DNA from: an uncultured Clostridium sp.
Lineage (GTDB): Bacteria > Bacillota > Clostridia > TANB77 > CAG-508
NCBI GenBank assembly: GCA_958422985.1
Contig: CATZPY010000010.1
Coordinates: 1 to 45,709, forward strand
Reading direction: 5' to 3'
Length of the DNA stretch: 45,709 bases
Shown here: in pieces, positions 33,355 through 41,285 of the stretch
Layout: every line of letters begins with the position of its first letter
How positions within the stretch are numbered: the first letter of the stretch is position 1
Notes under the pieces: model-generated
Database searches by the model: none
The model's input: only the letters and a program-made list of their open reading frames with translations
Told to the model about the DNA's origin: nothing
Translations under genes and position numbers: made by a program

Positions 33355-34089
33355 ATGAAATTTGATGTATTAACTCTTTTTCCAGAAATGTTTTCAGCAT
33401 TGGATGAAAGCATAATTGGAAGAGGAAAAGAAAAAGGTCTAATAGATATTAATTTAATAAATATTAGAGATTTTTCTAAAGATAAATATAAAAAAGTAGA
33501 TGACACTCCATATGGTGGTGGAGCAGGTATGGTTATAAAACCAGATGTTGTATATGATGCATATTGCTCTGTAAAAAGTAATAATGCTAAAGTTATATAC
33601 ATGTCACCACAGGGAAAAACTTTAAATCAACAAATTGTACAAGATTTAGCCAAAGAAGAAAACATTATATTGCTTTGTGGACATTATGAAGGTATTGACC
33701 AAAGAGTAATTGATGAAATCGTAGATGAGGAAATTTCTATAGGTGATTATATATTAACTGGTGGTGAATTACCAGCAATGGTTTTAATAGATAGTGTTAG
33801 CAGATATGTAAAGGGGGTTTTAAAAGAAGACTCTGTTGAAGAAGAATCTTTTACAAACGGACTTTTAGAATATCCACAATACACTAGACCAGAAACATTT
33901 TTAGGGAAAAGTGTTCCAGATGTATTAATATCTGGTCATCATGAAAATGTTAGAAAATGGAGAAAAAAACAAGAAATAATAAATACATATTTAAAAAGAC
34001 CAGACTTATTAAAAGAAATTAACTTATCATATGAAGAAAGAGAAATGTTAAAGGAATATAAAAATTTAAAAGAAGGAGGAAGTAAATAA
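33355..34089 (+). CDS. trmD: tRNA (guanosine(37)-N1)-methyltransferase
   Basis: A 244-residue SPOUT methyltransferase that makes m1G37 in tRNAs, preventing +1 frameshifting. The AdoMet trefoil knot includes LCGHYEGIDQRVID and the segment SIGDYILTGGELPAM. The C-terminal helical domain recognises tRNA. AGGAG precedes the ATG, and its stop overlaps the rplS start by one base. Confidence 0.98.
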   Translation: MKFDVLTLFPEMFSALDESIIGRGKEKGLIDINLINIRDFSKDKYKKVDDTPYGGGAGMVIKPDVVYDAYCSVKSNNAKVIYMSPQGKTLNQQIVQDLAKEENIILLCGHYEGIDQRVIDEIVDEEISIGDYILTGGELPAMVLIDSVSRYVKGVLKEDSVEEESFTNGLLEYPQYTRPETFLGKSVPDVLISGHHENVRKWRKKQEIINTYLKRPDLLKEINLSYEEREMLKEYKNLKEGGSK

Positions 34090-34547
34090 TGGATATCATA
34101 AAATCAATAGAGCATGAACACTTAAAAGATAAGATACCAGTTCTTAAAGTTGGAAACACTGTAAGAGTTCACCAAAGAATAAAAGAAGGAAACAGAGAAA
34201 GAATCCAAGTATTTGAAGGAATCATTATAAAGAAACAAGGTGGAGGATTAAATGCTACATTTACAGTTAGAAGAATAGCTTCTAGTGTTGGTGTAGAAAA
34301 AACATTCTTAATTCATTCACCATTAGTAGAAAAAGTAGAATTAGTAAGAGTAGGTAAAGCAAGACGTGCTAAATTATATTATTTAAGAGATAGAGTAGGT
34401 AAAGCTGCTAAAACTAAAGAACAAATTGGTGCTAGAATTGAAAATAAAGAAATTACAGTAAAAACAGCTGTAGAAGAAGAACCAGTTGTAGAAGAAGTTA
34501 AAGCAGAAGCTACTGTAGCAGAAGAAACAACTAAAACTGAAGAATAA
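34089..34547 (+). CDS. rplS: 50S ribosomal protein bL19 with acidic tail
   Basis: A 152-residue ribosomal protein. The first 115 residues are the conserved bL19 core (IRVGDTVRVH-like VGNTVRVHQRIKEG, FTVRRIASSVGVEKTF, RDRVGKAAKTKE). A tail of about 30 residues, alternating Glu, Val, Ala and Thr, is not part of the core and is longer than in Bacillus. It is the last gene of the operon; two terminators follow. Confidence 0.97.
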   Translation: MDIIKSIEHEHLKDKIPVLKVGNTVRVHQRIKEGNRERIQVFEGIIIKKQGGGLNATFTVRRIASSVGVEKTFLIHSPLVEKVELVRVGKARRAKLYYLRDRVGKAAKTKEQIGARIENKEITVKTAVEEEPVVEEVKAEATVAEETTKTEE

Positions 34548-34559
34548 TTATAAAAAATG

Positions 34560-34587
34560 ATCTGTTATATCTTAACAGATTATTTTT
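34560..34587 (+). terminator. Intrinsic terminator after rplS
   Basis: ATCTGTTA (34560-34567) pairs with TAACAGAT (34573-34580), followed by TATTTTTT. Confidence 0.8.
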
Positions 34588-34591
34588 TGTG

Positions 34592-34700
34592 TAGTAGGAA
34601 AGTTCTCCTAGTAGGAGAACTTTCTGTACTAGAGAATTATAGCGAACCTTAGATTTTCTTAGAATTTACATTTGTTAGAAAATCTTAGGTTCGCTTTTTT
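34592..34700. repeat. Dispersed two-hairpin intergenic repeat, copy C
   Basis: Hairpin 1 is a palindrome at 34598-34624 (GAAAGTTCTCC and complement). Hairpin 2 has 17-bp arms (34642-34658 with 34678-34694) and six T at the end, so it is also a competent terminator. It matches copy B at 28693 along its whole length. Directly after it, 34705-34760 looks like a degraded second copy of the same hairpin-2 half (ACTAAAGAATTATGGC and CTACATTTG). The 301-base gap between rplS and mtaB is filled by the terminator, this repeat and the mtaB promoter. Confidence 0.8.
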
Positions 34701-34789
34701 GTGTACTAAAGAATTATGGCATACTGTACACTTTTTATAATCTACATTTGGAAGGAAAACTTATGAATTATATGCAAAGATACTTTAAC

Positions 34790-34818
34790 TTGAAAAAAAG
34801 TAAATTCACTGGTATAAT
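34790..34818 (+). promoter_or_regulatory. Promoter of mtaB
   Basis: TTGAAA (34790-34795) and TATAAT (34813-34818) are 17 bases apart, 30 bases before the mtaB ATG. Confidence 0.65.
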
Positions 34819-34848
34819 AACTATAAATTTTTAGAAAGAGGAAATAAA

Positions 34849-36153
34849 ATGAGAGTAGCATTCTATACATTAGGTTGTAAAGTTAATCAATATGAAACAA
34901 ATGGAATGATCCAGGCATTTTTAGAAAAAGGATATGAAATAGTTGATTTTACAGAAAAATCAGACATTTATATAATTAATACTTGCACAGTAACTAGCAT
35001 TTCAGATAAAAAATCTAGGCAAATGATTAGAAGGACAAAGCAATTAAATCCAGAAGCTATTGTAGTAGCTGTAGGATGCTATGCACAAGTTGCTAAGGAT
35101 AAGCTAGAAGAAATAAAAGACATAGATTTAATCTTAGGAATAAGTGAAAAAACAGAGATTATAAAATATGTTGAAGAAGAAATTAAAGAAAGAAATCCAA
35201 AAACATATATATCAGATGTTATGCATCAAAAACAATTTGTAGATTTTGGAAGTGTAAATTATACAGATAAGAATAGGGTTGCAATAAAAGTACAAGATGG
35301 CTGTAATCAATTTTGTACATATTGTATAATTCCATATGCAAGAGGACGTATACGTAGTAGAAAAATAGAAAATGTGAAGAAAGAAGTAGAAGACTTAGCG
35401 AAAAAAGGTATAAAAGAAATTGTAATAACAGGAATTCATGTTGCATCATATGGAAAAGATTTAGAAGAAAATATAGGACTAATAAATTTATTAGAAGAGA
35501 TAAATAAAATAGATGGAATAGAAAGAATTAGGCTAAGTTCATTAGAACCAACGTTAATTACAGAAGAATTTGTAAAAAGACTAAGTAAATTAGATAAAAT
35601 TTGTGATCATTTTCACTTATCTTTGCAAAGTGGATGTAACGAAACTTTAAAAAGGATGAATAGGCATTATACGACTGAAGATTTTAAAAAAGCTACAGAG
35701 TTACTAAGAAAAACATATCCTAATGTAGCTTTAACTACAGATATTATTGTAGGATTTCCAGGGGAAACAGAGGAAGAATTTAATGCTACATATGATTTCT
35801 TAAAAGAAATAAATTTTTATAAGATGCATGTGTTTAAATATTCTCCAAGACATGGTACAAAAGCTGAAAAAATGCCAAACCAAATTGATGGAAATATAAA
35901 AGAAGAAAGAAGTAAGAAATTAATAGAATTATCTGATAAAAATGAAATAGAGCAAAATAAAAGATATATAAATAAAAATCTAGATGTATTAATAGAAGAA
36001 TTTGAAAAGGGATATTATAAAGGACATACTACTAATTATATAATGGTAAAAATACAAGAAAATACAAATAATTTGCAAAATAAAATAGTTACAGTAAAAA
36101 TTATAGATAACGAAGGAATAGACTTAATTGGAAAAATAGAGAAAGTGTATTGA
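34849..36153 (+). CDS. mtaB: tRNA (N6-threonylcarbamoyladenosine(37)-C2)-methylthiotransferase
   Basis: A 434-residue radical SAM enzyme that adds a methylthio group to t6A37 of tRNAs reading ANN codons. The N-terminal UPF0004 domain holds the auxiliary cluster cysteines C10, C46 and C77; the radical SAM CxxxCxxC is C152, C156, C159 (GCNQFCTYC). A C-terminal TRAM domain spans about 370-434. The start TLGCKVNQYETN and the absence of MiaB-specific features favour MtaB over MiaB. AGAAAGAGG precedes the ATG. Confidence 0.93.
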   Translation: MRVAFYTLGCKVNQYETNGMIQAFLEKGYEIVDFTEKSDIYIINTCTVTSISDKKSRQMIRRTKQLNPEAIVVAVGCYAQVAKDKLEEIKDIDLILGISEKTEIIKYVEEEIKERNPKTYISDVMHQKQFVDFGSVNYTDKNRVAIKVQDGCNQFCTYCIIPYARGRIRSRKIENVKKEVEDLAKKGIKEIVITGIHVASYGKDLEENIGLINLLEEINKIDGIERIRLSSLEPTLITEEFVKRLSKLDKICDHFHLSLQSGCNETLKRMNRHYTTEDFKKATELLRKTYPNVALTTDIIVGFPGETEEEFNATYDFLKEINFYKMHVFKYSPRHGTKAEKMPNQIDGNIKEERSKKLIELSDKNEIEQNKRYINKNLDVLIEEFEKGYYKGHTTNYIMVKIQENTNNLQNKIVTVKIIDNEGIDLIGKIEKVY

Positions 36154-36207
36154 TAAAAATTAATAATTATAGTAAACTAAAAAGGAGTTTGTACAAAGGA
36201 GAAAAAA

Positions 36208-36324
36208 ATGGAAGAAAAGGATTCAAATAAATTTTATTTAGTAGTTAAAGTAAGTAGATGGACTAAGATTAGAAATTTCTTTATTTTAAAATTTAAAAGA
36301 AATAGGAGATATGTTAATGAATAA
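36208..36324 (+). CDS. 38-aa basic peptide coupled to the TetR gene
   Basis: A short ORF with a good ribosome binding site (AAAGGAG, six bases before ATG). The peptide starts with MEEKDSNKFYLVVKV and ends with a strongly basic, aromatic half (RWTKIRNFFILKFKRNRR). It ends eight bases inside the TetR gene, and the ribosome binding site of that gene lies within it. It may simply couple translation or be an active micropeptide; I do not recognise it. Confidence 0.5.
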   Translation: MEEKDSNKFYLVVKVSRWTKIRNFFILKFKRNRRYVNE

Positions 36325-36883
36325 AACAAAAAGAAAAATATTCGAAACAGCCATGCAATTATTTGCAGATAAAGGCTACGAAGCTACAAGTATAGAAGAA
36401 ATAACTGCTACAGTAGGTGTTGCAAAAGGTACTTTGTATTATCATTTTTCTAGTAAAGAAGAAATATTTAATTTTTTAGTAGAAGAAGGAATGAAACTTT
36501 TAAAAAATAGTATTCAAATAAAAACAGATAAAGTTTCTAATTACATAGATAAAATAAGAGCTATAATTTTAATTCAAATAAAAGTAATAGTAAAATATGA
36601 AAGCTTAATTACAATAGTTCTTAGCCAAATGTGGGGAAAAGAAGAGAGAAACAAAAGAAGTAGAAAATATGTATTTGAATATTTAAGTATAGTAGAAGAT
36701 ATTGTTAGGGAAGGAATAGAAAAAGGAGAAATAATAGATAAAAACCCAGAAGTTATAGCTTCAGAAATTTTTAGTCTTACTAGTTCTTGCCTAATATATA
36801 AATTAAAATTAGAAGAAAAGATAGATATACAAGTAATGTATAAGGAAATAGAAAAGATAGCAATATCTGGGATAGCAAAGTAA
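36317..36883 (+). CDS. TetR/AcrR-family transcriptional regulator
   Basis: A 188-residue regulator. Residues 1-60 form a TetR domain with recognition helix VGVAKGTLYYHFSSKEE; the C-terminal domain is helical and lacks a recognisable ligand signature. I chose the second ATG (36317) because AGGAG lies eight bases upstream; the ATG at 36311 is too close to it. A perfect 10-bp palindrome, GTAATATTAC, lies eight bases after the stop (36891-36900) and a promoter for the 310-aa gene follows, so that gene may be its target. Confidence 0.88.
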   Translation: MNKTKRKIFETAMQLFADKGYEATSIEEITATVGVAKGTLYYHFSSKEEIFNFLVEEGMKLLKNSIQIKTDKVSNYIDKIRAIILIQIKVIVKYESLITIVLSQMWGKEERNKRSRKYVFEYLSIVEDIVREGIEKGEIIDKNPEVIASEIFSLTSSCLIYKLKLEEKIDIQVMYKEIEKIAISGIAK

Positions 36884-36943
36884 TGTTACAGTAATATTAC
36901 AATGTTGTTACAAAAAAGAAATAAATAATTAAAGACAAAATCA

Positions 36944-36972
36944 TTGTAGATTTATGCATAAAGATGTATAAT
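36944..36972 (+). promoter_or_regulatory. Promoter of the 310-aa orphan
   Basis: TTGTAG (36944-36949) and TATAAT (36967-36972) are 17 bases apart, 45 bases before the start at 37017. Confidence 0.6.
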
Positions 36973-37016
36973 AAACTTAGTTTTTGGAATTACGTATGAT
37001 GAAGGAGGGAATTTAC

Positions 37017-37949
37017 ATGTCTAGATCTGGCATAGTAAATGTTAGAATGGTAATAACTGAGGAGAAGATATTATCAAATATAGAAAAAGTTCATAAAATG
37101 ATTAATCCTAAAAGTAAGAAACAAATTATTCAATTAGATGATGATACTTATTTTAAGGATTTAGTAGAAGCTATAAAAACATATTTGGTAGAATATCCAA
37201 AGAAACAAAATTTCCCTGCAAGTGTATATAATGCTGCTTTTGATTTAGTAGAATTTGCTACAAGCCAATTCGAAGATAATACTAAGCAAATAGAAACTTT
37301 AATAAGACAAAGAGAATTAAATATAAGCTTAGGTGGAAAATTAAAAGATCTTCTAAATAAGGTAGATACAAAAGAGAAAAATTGGAAAGATAGTGTAAAA
37401 GAAGCTGGAGCAGATTTTGACGAAGATATAATAAATACATTATTAATTATCGGAAGAAGCAGAAGCAAAGAAACAGAACATTACAAAGATGCTTTAAAAC
37501 TATTAAAAGCAAGAATTTCTAATTTGGAATCAAATTTACATATTGAAATAGATATGGAAAGAATTGAAGATAGATCAAAAGCATTAAGCTATATTGGACT
37601 TGAAATAGCAGATGCATTAAAAGAAATACCAGCACCAATAGAAGAAATAATAGAAGAACAAGTAGAAACTGTTACAGAACCAGTTCAAAAAGCTAAAAAA
37701 GTTAAAGCAAAAAAAGAAAAGAAAGAAAAACAAGTTAATGTTGCCGCAATTGCTGAAAATCCAAATGTAGAGAAAGCAAAAGAGCAAAAAACACAAAAAG
37801 AACAATATGTAACAGAAACATTTGAGGCTAAGCCAACTTTATGGCAAAGAATTAAGAACAGCAAATTTGTAAGAACAATTAAATATATTATGAGCATTAG
37901 AGTCGTTCTTGAAGTCCCAGCACTTCCAGAAGGAAAAGCAGAAAACTAG
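37017..37949 (+). CDS. 310-aa orphan with lysine-rich linker
   Basis: I do not recognise this protein. The first 200 residues are helical and charged, with coiled-coil potential. Residues 205-265 form a Glu/Val/Lys/Ala-rich linker (KAKKVKAKKEKKEKQVN). The last 35 residues (LWQRIKNSKFVRTIKYIM onward) look amphipathic and may bind membrane. There is no signal peptide. The ATG at 37017 has AAGGAGGG before it; a longer frame from 36984 is less likely. It has a strong promoter and terminator of its own, so it is probably well expressed. The adjacent TetR regulator may control it. Confidence 0.7.
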   Translation: MSRSGIVNVRMVITEEKILSNIEKVHKMINPKSKKQIIQLDDDTYFKDLVEAIKTYLVEYPKKQNFPASVYNAAFDLVEFATSQFEDNTKQIETLIRQRELNISLGGKLKDLLNKVDTKEKNWKDSVKEAGADFDEDIINTLLIIGRSRSKETEHYKDALKLLKARISNLESNLHIEIDMERIEDRSKALSYIGLEIADALKEIPAPIEEIIEEQVETVTEPVQKAKKVKAKKEKKEKQVNVAAIAENPNVEKAKEQKTQKEQYVTETFEAKPTLWQRIKNSKFVRTIKYIMSIRVVLEVPALPEGKAEN

Positions 37950-37956
37950 AAACTAT

Positions 37957-37996
37957 AAATACTATATTGCCTAGTTTTAGGTAGTATAGTATTTTT
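37957..37996 (+). terminator. Intrinsic terminator after the 310-aa orphan
   Basis: A 13-bp stem with G-T pairs (ATACTATATTGCC with GGTAGTATAGTAT) is followed by five T. Confidence 0.8.
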
Positions 37997-38039
37997 AGAC
38001 AAATTTTATGAAAAAAATAAAAAAATAATTTAAAAAGTA

Positions 38040-38068
38040 TTGACATATTATATAAAAGATAGTATACT
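38040..38068 (+). promoter_or_regulatory. Strong promoter of the tRNA pair
   Basis: Consensus TTGACA (38040-38045) and TATACT (38063-38068) are 17 bases apart, 16 bases before the first tRNA. Confidence 0.75.
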
Positions 38069-38083
38069 AAATCTCGTTGATAA

Positions 38084-38160
38084 GCTCCCTTAGCTCAGTT
38101 GGTCAGAGCAACCGGCTCATAACCGGTGGGTCCAAGGTTCGAATCCTTGAGGGAGCACCA
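38084..38160 (+). tRNA. tRNA-Met (CAU)
   Basis: A 77-base cloverleaf with a paired 7-bp acceptor stem, CAT anticodon at 38118-38120, TTCGAATC T loop and encoded CCA. The body lacks the initiator C1-A72 mismatch pattern, so it is elongator Met or tRNA-Ile2 with a lysidine-modified CAU; these cannot be told apart with confidence here. Confidence 0.9.
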
Positions 38161-38176
38161 TTTTTTTATTTAATAT

Positions 38177-38262
38177 GGGTAGGTGGCCGAGTGGCTAAAG
38201 GCGGCAGACTGTAAATCTGTTCTCATTTGAGTACGATGGTTCGAATCCATCCCTGCCCACCA
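38177..38262 (+). tRNA. tRNA-Tyr (GUA)
   Basis: An 86-base class II tRNA with a long variable arm, GTA anticodon at 38211-38213, TTCGAATC T loop and encoded CCA. The acceptor stem GGGTAGG/CCTGCCC has one G-T pair. Confidence 0.95.
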
Positions 38263-38265
38263 ATA

Positions 38266-38294
38266 AAGTACAAGGAAACTTGTATTTTATTTTT
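38266..38294 (+). terminator. Terminator after the tRNA pair
   Basis: TACAAG-GAAA-CTTGTA (38269-38284) with a GAAA tetraloop is followed by TTTTATTTTT. Confidence 0.7.
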
Positions 38295-38339
38295 AAAATA
38301 CAAACGAACAAAAGTTCGAAAAAGCTAAAAGGTGAAAAT

Positions 38340-39239
38340 ATGTTAGAAAGATTAGAAGAATGTAAATTATGTCCGCACAAATGTAATGTAAATAGGTTAA
38401 AAGGAAAAATTGGGAAATGTAAGGCTACAGATAAAGTAAAAATATCATTAGTATCGTTACATCATTTTGAAGAGCCTTGTATAAGTGGTACAAAAGGTTC
38501 TGGAACAATATTTTTTTCTAATTGTAATTTTAATTGTGTTTTTTGTCAAAATTATAAAATAAGCCAGGAAGGAATGGGGGAGGAAACTAGTGTAAATTTT
38601 TTAGCAAATAGTATGCTAAATTTACAAAATAAAGGAGCACATAACATAAATTTAGTAACACCAGTAATGTATGTTTACCATATTATAGAGGCAATTAAGA
38701 TTGCGAAATCAAAAGGCTTAAATATACCAATAATATACAATTCAAATGGCTATGAAAATATAGAAACATTGCAATTATTAAAAGGATATATAGATGTATA
38801 TTTACCAGATTTTAAATATTCAAATAATCATTTAGGAAAAAAATATTCTAATGTGAATAACTATTTTGAAGTAACAACAGAAGCGATAAAAGAAATGTAT
38901 AACCAGGTAGGAGCACCTAAATTAAATGAAAATGGAATAATCGAAAAAGGATTAATTATAAGACATCTTATTTTGCCAAATGAAACTCAAAACACAAAAA
39001 ATGTATTAAAGTGGATAAAAGAAAATATAGATGATGAGGTATATATAAGTATTATGGCACAATATTTTCCAACATATAAAGCAAAAGAAATAAAAGAACT
39101 AAATAGAAAAATAAATATAAAAGAGTATGAAGATATAGAAGATTATATATATGAAATTGGAATAGAAAATGGTTATATGCAAGATTTAGGTGAACATGAA
39201 GAAGAATATGTACCAGAATTTAAGAATAGTTTGACTTAA
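38340..39239 (+). CDS. Radical SAM protein, pyruvate-formate-lyase-activase-like
   Basis: A 299-residue enzyme. The radical SAM motif CNFNCVFC gives C62, C66 and C69, and the N-terminal region has CKLCPHKC plus a further Cys (C8, C11, C15, C27), as in the PflA-related family of unknown target often called 'radical SAM, anaerobic ribonucleotide/glycyl activase-like'. Such proteins activate glycyl-radical enzymes or modify small molecules or proteins. NrdD is encoded in the same window but far away. AAAAGGTG precedes the ATG at 38340; a longer frame overlaps the tRNA terminator. Confidence 0.85.
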   Translation: MLERLEECKLCPHKCNVNRLKGKIGKCKATDKVKISLVSLHHFEEPCISGTKGSGTIFFSNCNFNCVFCQNYKISQEGMGEETSVNFLANSMLNLQNKGAHNINLVTPVMYVYHIIEAIKIAKSKGLNIPIIYNSNGYENIETLQLLKGYIDVYLPDFKYSNNHLGKKYSNVNNYFEVTTEAIKEMYNQVGAPKLNENGIIEKGLIIRHLILPNETQNTKNVLKWIKENIDDEVYISIMAQYFPTYKAKEIKELNRKINIKEYEDIEDYIYEIGIENGYMQDLGEHEEEYVPEFKNSLT

Positions 39240-39290
39240 TAAATAATATAATATAAAATATTATGTAGTAAAAACGAAAGGAAGAATGCT

Positions 39291-40922
39291 ATGAAAATAA
39301 CATATAAAGATAAAATTATAGAAATACAAGAACCTAAAAAAGTTATAGAACTATTCGAAAAAGAATGTAATGAGCACATAATTGCTTGCATATGTAATAA
39401 CCAAATACAATCATTAAATCATACTTTAAAAGAAGATACAAATATAGAATTTATAGATATATCAGATAAAGATGGACTTAGAATCTATATAAGAGGATTA
39501 AATTATATTATGGCAAAGGCTTTTTCAGAATTGTATCCTAAAGCTTTACTAACAGTTGACTACCAATTGTCAAACTCTATGTTTTTCGAAATAGATAACA
39601 TGAAAGTTACAGATGAAATGTTAGAAGCAATTACCAATAAAATGAATGAAATTTTACAAAAAGATTTGCCAATAGAAAAAGTTATAATGTCTAAAGAAGA
39701 AGCAAATGAATTTTATGAAAAAAATAAAACCTTAAAAGGTATACTTCAAAAAGATATAGAAGAAAGAAATCATGTTACGCTATATTATTGTGAAGACTAT
39801 TATAATTATTTTTATGGTGTTATGCCGATATCTACAAAATATATGAAGATATTTAAACTAGAAAAATATAAACATGGATTTATTATAAGATATCCTAATA
39901 GAAAAGATATAACAAAATTACAACCATTTGAAGATAATCCAAAATTATTATCAGCCCTACAAGATTATGAAAATATACATAGGCTATTAGATATAAACAC
40001 TTTATATAAACTAAATACTAAAATAGAAAATGGTGAAGCAAAACATATAGTATTATTAGATGAAGCATTACATGAAAAGAAGATAGCACAAATTGCAGAT
40101 AAAATAGCTCAGAATAAAAATGCAAAAGTAATTTTGATAGCAGGTCCATCATCTTCAGGAAAGACAACTTTTGCACAAAGATTAGGATTACAATTAGAAT
40201 TAAATGGTTTAAGACCTGTAACAATATCTGTAGATAATTATTTTGTAGAAAGAGAAGATACACCAAAAGATGCAGATGGAAATTACGATTTTGAAGATAT
40301 AAATGCAATAGATATGAATCTATTTAATGACCAAATATTAAAATTATTAAATGGAGAAGAAGTAGAAACACCTTCATTTAACTTCCATACAGGTCATAAA
40401 GAATATAGAGGAGAAAAGTTAAAATTAAATAAAAATGACGTTTTGGTAATTGAGGGAATTCATTGCTTAAATGATAAATTAACAGAAAGTATCCCAAAAG
40501 AAAATAAGTTTAAAATTTATATTAGTGCTTTAACTGTATTAAATATAGATTATTTTAATAGAATATCAACAACAGATTCAAGACTAATAAGAAGAATCGT
40601 AAGGGATTACCAATTTAGAGGATATTCTGCCCTTCATACACTAAAAATGTGGCCTTCAGTGAATAGAGGAGAAGAGAAAAATATATTCCCATATCAAGAA
40701 CAGGCAGATGTAATGTTTAATACATCTTTAGTATACGAAATGTCTGTATTAAAAACTATGGCATTGCCATTATTAAAGGAAATAGATGGTTCAGAAGAAG
40801 AATATTCAGAAGCTAAAAGATTATGCGAAATTTTACAATATTTTAAAGAAATACCAAAAGAATTAATACCAACAAATTCATTATTAAGAGAATTCTTAGG
40901 AAATGGAGATTTTAAATATTAG
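39291..40922 (+). CDS. Nucleoside (uridine-like) kinase with N-terminal TGS-type domains
   Basis: A 543-residue cytoplasmic protein. Residues 1-60 resemble a TGS domain and about 60-270 a threonyl-tRNA synthetase second additional domain; both match ThrRS N-terminal architecture. The last half is a uridine kinase/phosphoribulokinase P-loop domain with GPSSSGKTTFAQRLG at residue 285, SVDNYFV and DFEDINAID. This fusion is found in clostridia and other Firmicutes as a nucleoside kinase of uncertain substrate. AAAGGAAG precedes the ATG. Confidence 0.87.
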   Translation: MKITYKDKIIEIQEPKKVIELFEKECNEHIIACICNNQIQSLNHTLKEDTNIEFIDISDKDGLRIYIRGLNYIMAKAFSELYPKALLTVDYQLSNSMFFEIDNMKVTDEMLEAITNKMNEILQKDLPIEKVIMSKEEANEFYEKNKTLKGILQKDIEERNHVTLYYCEDYYNYFYGVMPISTKYMKIFKLEKYKHGFIIRYPNRKDITKLQPFEDNPKLLSALQDYENIHRLLDINTLYKLNTKIENGEAKHIVLLDEALHEKKIAQIADKIAQNKNAKVILIAGPSSSGKTTFAQRLGLQLELNGLRPVTISVDNYFVEREDTPKDADGNYDFEDINAIDMNLFNDQILKLLNGEEVETPSFNFHTGHKEYRGEKLKLNKNDVLVIEGIHCLNDKLTESIPKENKFKIYISALTVLNIDYFNRISTTDSRLIRRIVRDYQFRGYSALHTLKMWPSVNRGEEKNIFPYQEQADVMFNTSLVYEMSVLKTMALPLLKEIDGSEEEYSEAKRLCEILQYFKEIPKELIPTNSLLREFLGNGDFKY

Positions 40923-40932
40923 GAGCTAAAAT

Positions 40933-41250
40933 ATGATAAAAAATAGTAAATTTACAGAAATAGATGAAGAATTTGTATGTGAAAATTGTGGAAAATTGGT
41001 ACATAAATTAGAATATTCTTGTAGAAATCATTGCCCATATTGCTTATATTCTAAACATGTAGATATAAACCCAGGTGATAGAGAAGAGAAATGCCATGGA
41101 AAATTAAAACCAATAGGAATAGAATTAAATTCTAAAAAAGGATATGTAATTGTTTTTAAATGTGAAAAATGTGGTGCAATAAGGAAGAATAAAGCAGCTA
41201 AAGATGATGATATGAATTTAATTATAAAACTAAGTAGTAATCCAATATAA
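40933..41250 (+). CDS. RNHCP-domain protein
   Basis: A 105-residue protein with four zinc-ribbon CxxC-like pairs: CENCG, CPYC, and CEKCG, with the family's name-giving residues in SCRNHCPYC. The domain is of unknown function, with possible RNA or nucleic-acid binding. It begins 10 bases after the kinase gene and shares its transcript. A strong terminator follows. Confidence 0.92.
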   Translation: MIKNSKFTEIDEEFVCENCGKLVHKLEYSCRNHCPYCLYSKHVDINPGDREEKCHGKLKPIGIELNSKKGYVIVFKCEKCGAIRKNKAAKDDDMNLIIKLSSNPI

Positions 41251-41256
41251 TGAAAT

Positions 41257-41280
41257 GAGCAGGAATATTATTTCCTGCTC
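41257..41280. terminator. Terminator between RNHCP gene and U32 gene
   Basis: GAGCAGGAA (41257-41265) pairs with TTCCTGCTC (41272-41280); the stem lies between the ends of two convergent genes and can serve both. Confidence 0.7.
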
Positions 41281-41285
41281 TAAAA

